A DNA stretch of 49,085 nt from Blastopirellula marina (GTDB taxonomy: Bacteria; Planctomycetota; Planctomycetia; Pirellulales; Thermoguttaceae), in NCBI GenBank assembly GCA_020721965.1, contig DYLS01000023.1, forward strand, positions 1 to 49,085, in the 5' to 3' direction. This document shows, piece by piece, positions 44,208 to 49,085 of this stretch; positions within the stretch are counted from its first letter, which is position 1, and each line of letters starts with the position of its first letter. The position numbers were made by a program, and so were the translations under genes. The notes under the pieces were generated by a model. It was not told where the DNA came from. It was given only the letters and a program-made list of their open reading frames with translations, and ran no database searches.

Positions 44208-45978
44208 GGGCAACGTACCCGGCGATGTCAGCGGTCGCCAGCCGAAGGTAGCGGTGTACATTTGCCACTGCGGAGGAAATATCTCCGACACGGTCGATGT
44301 GGCCGCGGTCGCCGCCGCAATGGCGCAATACCCCGGTGTGGCCATCGCGCGGGAGTACCCCTTCATGTGCTCGTCGGGTGGCCAGGACCTGATTCTCGAC
44401 GACATTGCCAAGCTCGGTGTCGAGCGAGTGGTGGTAGCTGCCTGTGCTCCCAGCCTGCACGAGCTTACCTTCCGCGGCGTTCTACAGCGTGCCGGCATCA
44501 ATCCCTACCTCTATGAGCATGTTAACATCCGCGAACAGGTCAGTTGGGTTCACAAGGCAGACCACGACGGTGCCACAGCCAAGGCCATTCGACTGGTTCA
44601 GGCGGGTGTGGAAAAGGTGTTGCGACAGGCACCGCTCAGCGCTTTGCATGCCCCGGCAAATCGGCGCGTCGCAGTCATCGGTGGCGGCCCCGCTGGCTTA
44701 AAGGCCGCCTTGTGCCTGGCAGCCAAGGGGCACGAGGCCGTGATCATCGAGAAGGCTCCATGGCTCGGTGGAAAGCTGCGAGATCTGGGCAAAGTGTTTC
44801 CCACCGGTGCCGAAGCCTCCGAAACCCTGCGAAAGCTGGAAGAGCTTGTGGCCGCCGAGAAACGGATCACCGTTCATACCAGAGCGGAAATCGATTCCAT
44901 CAGCGGATTCGTCGGCAACTTCACGATCACTTTCAACACCCCGGATGGCTCGTCCCAAGTGACTGCTGGGGCCGTCATCGTAGCCACTGGGTTTGAGCAT
45001 TATCGCCCGCATCCAGGCGAGTTTGGTTACGGCCAAGCGGCCCACGTCATCACCTTGCCGGAATTGATCTCGCTGTTGAAGGACTCCCCCCCGCGACGAC
45101 TGGAGCACCATGGCAAGGAGATCAAAAGCCTGGCCATGATCCACTGTGTCGGTTCACGGCAAGTGGAAGGCGTACATCAGCCACAAGCAGATGGCAAAGT
45201 CAACGACTATTGCTCACGCGTTTGCTGTTCCGCAGCCCTCTACACGATCAACCGGTTGAAAGACAAATATCCTCACGTACGAATCTACGACATCTATCGC
45301 GATATCCGTAGTTATGGGATGCAGCACGAGGGCTATTACGAACGGGCGTCCAAGCACGGAGTGCTCTTCTTTCGTCACACCGAAACCGACCAGCCGATCG
45401 TGGAATCCTCGGAGCGAGGCCACACCGTCAAGGTGAAGGACGTGCTGACTTGGAACGAGGAAATGGAGATGCAGGTGGACTTGCTCGTGTTGGTGACCGG
45501 CATGATGCCTTCCGACACGAAGCGGCTGACCTCGCAACTCAAGCTATCGGTAGGCGCGGACCGCTTTCTGCAGGAGGTGCATCCCAAGCTGCGTCCGGTG
45601 GAAATGGCCATCGAGGGGGTCTTCGTGGCCGGTGCTGCCCAAGCGCCCATGGATATGACGGAGGCCATCGCCGCGGGAGCGGCCGCTGCCGCCAAGGCTG
45701 CTATCCTCCTCTCGGAGCCGGAAATCCCATTGAAACCCTTCGTGGCCGTGGTGGACGAGAGCCGATGCACAGGCTGCGGCGATTGTCTTGCCGAATGTTC
45801 GTACCAAGGTACCCTGGTAATGGCTGAAGTAAACGGCCGAACCGTGGCTCAAGTCAACCCGGCACTTTGTAAGGGTTGCGGTGCGTGCGTAGCCGTCTGC
45901 CCGACCCGCGCGATCAACGTGGCTGGATGGACGTTGGATCAATTCGAGGCCATGGTGGAGGCGATCGCAAAGGCCTGA
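44191..45978 (+). CDS. HdrA/QmoB-like FAD and iron-sulfur oxidoreductase subunit
   Basis: 595-aa HdrA-family protein with the HdrA N-terminal domain (VYICHCGGNISDTVDV; Cys25, Cys27), absent from the preceding gene. FAD motif VAVIGGGPAGLKAALCLAAK near residue 155, then VIIEKAPWLGGKLRDLG. The mid-region MIHCVGSR with YCSRVCCSAALYTI is conserved, and two C-terminal [4Fe-4S] motifs are CTGCGDCLAEC and CKGCGACVAVCP. Unlike QmoB it lacks a fused FlpD domain, which is instead encoded separately at 42517. It starts at ATG 44191 after GGAGC. It is the best candidate for electron transfer to or from a soluble sulfur-redox partner. Confidence 0.93.
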   Translation: MNANVEGNVPGDVSGRQPKVAVYICHCGGNISDTVDVAAVAAAMAQYPGVAIAREYPFMCSSGGQDLILDDIAKLGVERVVVAACAPSLHELTFRGVLQRAGINPYLYEHVNIREQVSWVHKADHDGATAKAIRLVQAGVEKVLRQAPLSALHAPANRRVAVIGGGPAGLKAALCLAAKGHEAVIIEKAPWLGGKLRDLGKVFPTGAEASETLRKLEELVAAEKRITVHTRAEIDSISGFVGNFTITFNTPDGSSQVTAGAVIVATGFEHYRPHPGEFGYGQAAHVITLPELISLLKDSPPRRLEHHGKEIKSLAMIHCVGSRQVEGVHQPQADGKVNDYCSRVCCSAALYTINRLKDKYPHVRIYDIYRDIRSYGMQHEGYYERASKHGVLFFRHTETDQPIVESSERGHTVKVKDVLTWNEEMEMQVDLLVLVTGMMPSDTKRLTSQLKLSVGADRFLQEVHPKLRPVEMAIEGVFVAGAAQAPMDMTEAIAAGAAAAAKAAILLSEPEIPLKPFVAVVDESRCTGCGDCLAECSYQGTLVMAEVNGRTVAQVNPALCKGCGACVAVCPTRAINVAGWTLDQFEAMVEAIAKA

Positions 45979-45992
45979 AGGTGTTCTTCATT

Positions 45993-46100
45993 CTACAGCG
46001 CAAAATCCGCCTGATTGCATGATCCGTGCGGCATAGATTGCGAGGCGTCAAGTACCATCACCACAACAGGTTGAGCCAAGCAAACAATCTTGCGCTGTAG
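45993..46100 (+). repeat. Dispersed repeat family 1, copy 5 (intact inverted ends)
   Basis: 108 bases bounded by the perfect inverted pair CTACAGCGCAA (45993-46003) and TTGCGCTGTAG (46090-46100). It is the best-preserved family 1 copy and lies between the HdrA/QmoB-like and winged-helix genes of the sulfur-redox run. Non-coding, MITE-like. Confidence 0.88.
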
Positions 46101-46167
46101 TCTGGATCGGGGGCCCAGCAGGTGCGGCCTGCACGATGTGGACAGCATACGATGCGACCAGAGAAAT

Positions 46168-46458
46168 ATGGACAAAAAAAAGATTGCTGAACAACTCAAG
46201 AAGCTCAATGAGGATGAAGGTCCTGTCACGGATGAGCTGCGCAACTACGTAGCAGCGCAAACCAAGGCACACAAAGCCATTCTGAAGTCGCTAAAGGACG
46301 GTCCCAAGTCCGTGCCGGAACTTGCGGCCGAATGCGAGCTTCCTACCGACAAGGTTCTCTGGTACGTGACCGGCCTGCGCAAGTACGGCAAGGTGAGGGA
46401 GATTCCCGGCCGCACTACTTACCCGAAATATGCGATCATGAATGCGGAGGCGGAATAG
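46168..46458 (+). CDS. Small winged-helix DNA-binding-like protein
   Basis: 96-aa protein. A charged N-terminus (MDKKKIAEQLKKLNEDEGPV) is followed by a winged-helix fold: AHKAILKSLKDGPKSVPELA, the recognition-helix-like LPTDKVLWYVTGLRKYGKV, and the wing IPGRTTYPKYAI. No cysteine cluster or enzyme motif. Its stop codon overlaps the GTG start of the QmoC-like gene by one base, so it is embedded in the operon and may regulate it or help assemble the complex. ATG 46168 has only a weak AGAGAA site. Regulator versus structural subunit is undecided. Confidence 0.8.
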   Translation: MDKKKIAEQLKKLNEDEGPVTDELRNYVAAQTKAHKAILKSLKDGPKSVPELAAECELPTDKVLWYVTGLRKYGKVREIPGRTTYPKYAIMNAEAE

Positions 46459-47573
46459 TGCAAGTCCATCCCGAACTGCTTGACGAACTGAAACAATACG
46501 GCACGTTCGATATTTCGGCCTGCTTCAACTGCGGTAACTGCACGGCTGTTTGCCGTCTTGCTCAAACGGATGCTTCCTTCCCGCGGCGGTTGATCCGCTG
46601 TGGGCAGACCGGTTTGCAGGACTCCATTCAAACGACCGTGAATCCCTGGCTTTGCTATTATTGTGGCGAATGCTCGGAAACTTGTCCGCGTCAGGCCAGT
46701 CCTGCAGAGTATATGATGGCATTGCGCCGCTACTTGATAGGTCAGTATGACATCACCGGGATTTCCAAGTTATTCTTTCGCAATAGCTGGGTGCAGTCGA
46801 TACTGACCGTCGCGATGCTCATCGCCCTGTTTGCCGGATTCATGAGCTACGTCGGCGACTTTGGCAAATTGGCCGCAATGTTAGAAGTTTTCTTCCCCGT
46901 GTATGTCTCTGTAGTGATCGTTTTATACCTCTTCCAAATCTACCGCTACGTCATCATAAAGCCGCTCGGCCAACTGGCGTTTTCCATCAGACCCAGGCAC
47001 TTTTACGAGGCACTTTACCACGGTTTCACACAAATCAACTTCACCCGTTGCGAGAAAGCGGACCTCTGGCGTTGGAGATCGCATTGGCTTGTGATGAGCG
47101 GCTATGTGATAACGCTGCTGCTTTCCAACCTGCACCTGCTGGAACCACTCCATAGGCAGTATACGCCCTTCGCACCGGTCAGCCTGCTGATCTGGTACGC
47201 CGGGCTGTCGGTCACCGTGGGCGGCGGTCTGATGTTACTCCGCAGGGTCCGCAAAAGCTCCGAATCCTCCAAGCATTCTCACCCCAGCGACTGGCTTTTC
47301 GTCACCGCTCTGTTCCTCATCGGCCTGACCGTGTTGGCCACGCATATAGCGAACGTCGCGTTCGGTCCAGAGAGTGCCATTCTCGGAGTGCTTTACAAGC
47401 TGAATATCGCCATCGAGACGACCTGGATCGTTATCGTGGTACCCTTCAGCAAGTGGATCCACATTTTCTTCCGGCCGCTGGCCATTTATCTTCACCACAC
47501 CTTGAGGGAAGTGCAACAAGGCACGGCGTTCACGTTAAAGATTGGGCAGCGACAGGGGAGCAGCGTCGCCTGA
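46458..47573 (+). CDS. QmoC-like HdrC-cytochrome b fusion subunit
   Basis: 371-aa membrane protein with HdrC-type N-terminus and a cytochrome-b-like membrane part, the organisation of QmoC. Two [4Fe-4S] motifs: Cys22, 25, 28, 32 (CFNCGNCTAVC) and Cys66, 69, 72, 76 (CYYCGECSETCP). About six helices follow, from WVQSILTVAMLIALFAGF to WIVIVVPFSKWIHIF, with helix histidines in SHWLVM, TVLATHIANV and KWIHIF as likely heme ligands. It should exchange electrons with the quinone pool at the membrane. The GTG start overlaps the winged-helix stop; GGAGG precedes it. Confidence 0.92.
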   Translation: MQVHPELLDELKQYGTFDISACFNCGNCTAVCRLAQTDASFPRRLIRCGQTGLQDSIQTTVNPWLCYYCGECSETCPRQASPAEYMMALRRYLIGQYDITGISKLFFRNSWVQSILTVAMLIALFAGFMSYVGDFGKLAAMLEVFFPVYVSVVIVLYLFQIYRYVIIKPLGQLAFSIRPRHFYEALYHGFTQINFTRCEKADLWRWRSHWLVMSGYVITLLLSNLHLLEPLHRQYTPFAPVSLLIWYAGLSVTVGGGLMLLRRVRKSSESSKHSHPSDWLFVTALFLIGLTVLATHIANVAFGPESAILGVLYKLNIAIETTWIVIVVPFSKWIHIFFRPLAIYLHHTLREVQQGTAFTLKIGQRQGSSVA

Positions 47574-47639
47574 TCGGTGCCTCCGATAAACGCGAACGAA
47601 TAAAACAGTCGAGTAGTTCTGCTGCATTGAAGGGATGAC

Positions 47640-48191
47640 ATGGACAACGTTGAAGAACTCCAGCAAAAGATCGCGGAACTCGAAAAACGTCTTTCGCTCG
47701 TCGAGCGTAACACTCCCGGCGACAAACTGTCGATGGTCATTATGAGCGGGGATCTGGACAAGCTGCTGGCCGCCTTCATTATCGCCACCGGTGCCGCAGC
47801 AATGTATGACGAGGTGGTGATGTTCTTCACCTTTTGGGCCATACCCGCTTTGAAAGACCCGAAAAAGACCGTCCCCAAGAGTATGGTCTCGAAGATGTTC
47901 GAATGGATGCTGCCGAAAGGTGCGGCTGACACGAAGCTCTCCCAGATGAACATGTGCGGGATGGGCAAGGCCATGATCAAGAGCATCATGAAAAAGCATC
48001 ATGTCCTGAGCCTGGAACAGTTGATGCAAGTCGCCGCCGATTCCGGTGTGCAGATCTACGTCTGCCAAATGAGCATGGACCTCATGGGCTACAAGATGGA
48101 GGAAATGATCGACTACCCCAATATCAAAAGCGCGGGTGTCGGCAAATTCCTAGCGGAAGCCGGTAAAAGCCGGGTCACCTTGTTCATTTGA
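47640..48191 (+). CDS. DsrE2-type sulfurtransferase (DsrE/DsrF/DrsH-like)
   Basis: 183-aa protein of the DsrE2 subgroup (DrsE_2). A short coiled-coil-like N-terminus (VEELQQKIAELEKRLS) precedes the alpha/beta core. Hydrophobic segments around residues 42-70 (KLLAAFIIATGAAAMYDEVV) are typical of DsrE2. Conserved cysteines are Cys106 in NMCGMGK and Cys142 in VCQMSMDLMG, the family persulfide site. DsrE2 proteins pass sulfane sulfur with TusA and rhodanese. Located 66 bases after the QmoC-like gene, it closes the run that TusA opens, which supports one sulfur-handling unit. Confidence 0.92.
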   Translation: MDNVEELQQKIAELEKRLSLVERNTPGDKLSMVIMSGDLDKLLAAFIIATGAAAMYDEVVMFFTFWAIPALKDPKKTVPKSMVSKMFEWMLPKGAADTKLSQMNMCGMGKAMIKSIMKKHHVLSLEQLMQVAADSGVQIYVCQMSMDLMGYKMEEMIDYPNIKSAGVGKFLAEAGKSRVTLFI

Positions 48192-48774
48192 GTTCTTCTG
48201 AAAACGTCTGATTTCTCCTGTTTCGCGCGTGAGCCTGAGTCGCTGCGGTCACCATCGGGCAAAACCGATGGGGTCAGGTCTTAAAAGCTAACTTCTCAAA
48301 GGCAGCTTCTTTCGGAGGCGCACGAGAAGTATTGACAATCGGCGATCTCAGCCGCGCTCCCCTGGGCGTCGCATTTCCACCCGGGCTACCGTGTCGGAGA
48401 CGGCCGTACGCGGACGGAGACCATTGTCCGTCACGAGTTGCTACCTCACATTGAGGCCGATTTTGCGCACCAGCGCAAGTCGCCAGGGGGAATCATCGAA
48501 CGCCTCAGCAGGAACGGTCGCGGCCCCACGCCACTGGGCACAAGAAAAGCGATCCAGCGGCAGCATCGCCGGTCGATTTGCCGGGCAGCAGGGCACTGCG
48601 GCAGCGACAGAAGGTTTCGAACGCGCCGGCGGGTTTGACTACCCGATTCCTCAGGAGTAAATTCAATGGCTTCGGGAAAATCAGATTTCCTGGCCGTCAT
48701 TGTTCGTGCGAGATTTGTCATTGTTAGTGCGCGAAACGAGTAGAAGGCCCGAAAAACGAGTAGAAAATCAAGCC
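48192..48774. other. Intergenic region with hairpin and possible esterase fragment
   Basis: About 580 bases. A perfect 7-bp hairpin lies at 48252-48271. From about 48375 to 48475 a plus-strand frame reads GDGRTRTETIVRHELLPHIE, reminiscent of esterase-type alpha/beta hydrolases, but it is short, lacks the nucleophile motif and has no start; it may be a remnant. Nothing else seen. Confidence 0.4.
48252..48271 (+). terminator. Hairpin downstream of the DsrE2 gene
   Basis: Perfect 7-base stem CCATCGG/CCGATGG with a 6-base loop, 60 bases after the DsrE2 stop. No U-tract follows, so termination is only possible. It is the first stable hairpin after the sulfur-redox run. Confidence 0.4.
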
Positions 48775-49085
48775 ATGAAGTCCGCTGTGAAGTCAGTTTT
48801 CCCTTTCTTTTCCATATTGATAGTCGCTGGCACTCATGCGCTGCTCGCCGAGGATTCGCCAGAAAGCAGGTTTGCGGCAATGTCTCCCGTTGAGGTCCGC
48901 GAGTATGAGCTGGATGTTATGCGCCGTGTGGCGGACCTTGCGCTGATTCCCCCGGTATTGAACACATCACCCTTGCCCGAATACGACTATGACAAGCTCG
49001 ATTACGGCATGACCATCGGCATCGAGCGGACGCCCAAGGGCAGACTTTGGGCGTGCTGGGTGGCCGGCGGCGATAGCCCCAAAGC
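48775..49085 (+). CDS. Sialidase (BNR-repeat) family protein, 3' end outside window
   Basis: Partial gene, 103 codons plus two bases before the window ends. A Sec signal (hydrophobic residues about 8-24, ending ALLA) is followed by SRFAAMSPVEVREYELDVMR and then YGMTIGIERTPKGRLWACWV, which matches the start of planctomycete sialidase/BNR-type exo-glycosidases. Such enzymes cleave terminal sialic acid or related sugars, or bind glycans. ATG 48775 has no strong ribosome site. Only the first repeat blade can be seen, so activity is unverified. Confidence 0.8.
   Translation, partial: MKSAVKSVFPFFSILIVAGTHALLAEDSPESRFAAMSPVEVREYELDVMRRVADLALIPPVLNTSPLPEYDYDKLDYGMTIGIERTPKGRLWACWVAGGDSPK

Overview
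The window (about 49 kb, G+C-rich) looks like a chromosome segment of a planctomycete, probably of the Pirellulales and possibly a thermophilic Thermogutta-like lineage. This is inference from gene content: Tat-exported Gfo/Idh/MocA oxidoreductases, two DUF1080 (3-keto-disaccharide hydrolase-type) proteins, a sulfatase, a ThuA-like protein, a neutral-ceramidase-like protein, an H-X9-DG protein, a GH106-like glycosidase and a sialidase, all typical of that phylum. No 16S rRNA, tRNA, CRISPR array, replication origin or intact transposase gene was seen.

Layout. 0.1-5.3 kb: sugar oxidoreductase, DUF1080 protein, ROK kinase, GT-A-like protein. 6.0-7.6 kb: ECF sigma factor overlapping a membrane anti-sigma-like protein that ends in a prepilin-type H-X9-DG motif. 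7.9-13.4 kb: sulfatase (minus strand), a decayed GH127 C-terminus, and a large right-handed beta-helix protein. 14.1-15.3 kb: AONS-type PLP enzyme. 15.7-23.7 kb: a minus-strand run with DUF2231 membrane protein, a lipoprotein-like unknown, RarA, a MagIII-like HhH glycosylase, a ceramidase-like protein, a small zinc-ribbon ORF, RuvA and a sugar isomerase/epimerase-type TIM barrel. 24.3-26.2 kb: second DUF1080 protein and a secreted unknown. 27.3-33.4 kb: ABC ATPase, ABC-2 permease and a large membrane-anchored protein in one overlapping operon, then a ThuA-like protein. 33.6-34.4 kb: zinc-ribbon/membrane gene broken by a frameshift in a G6 run. 34.8-36.8 kb: YjhG/YagF-type dehydratase. 37.6-41.1 kb: GH106-like glycosidase.

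42.2-48.2 kb holds the most interesting system: TusA, a stand-alone FlpD/MvhD, two HdrA-type flavoproteins resembling QmoA and QmoB, a small winged-helix protein, a QmoC-like HdrC-cytochrome b fusion and a DsrE2 protein. It reads as one operon that would link protein-bound sulfane sulfur to the membrane quinone pool through a Qmo/Hdr-like electron-transfer complex. No aprAB, dsrAB, sat or hdrB accompanies it in the window, so its redox partner is unknown. A sialidase begins at the right edge.

The intergenic DNA is rich in short non-coding repeats: at least five dispersed families plus one MITE-like 130-bp element with inverted ends and an exact 10-bp target duplication. Several repeat pairs bracket single accessory genes (beta-helix gene, secreted unknown, GH106 gene). 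This is a pattern I can see directly, though its mechanism is inference.
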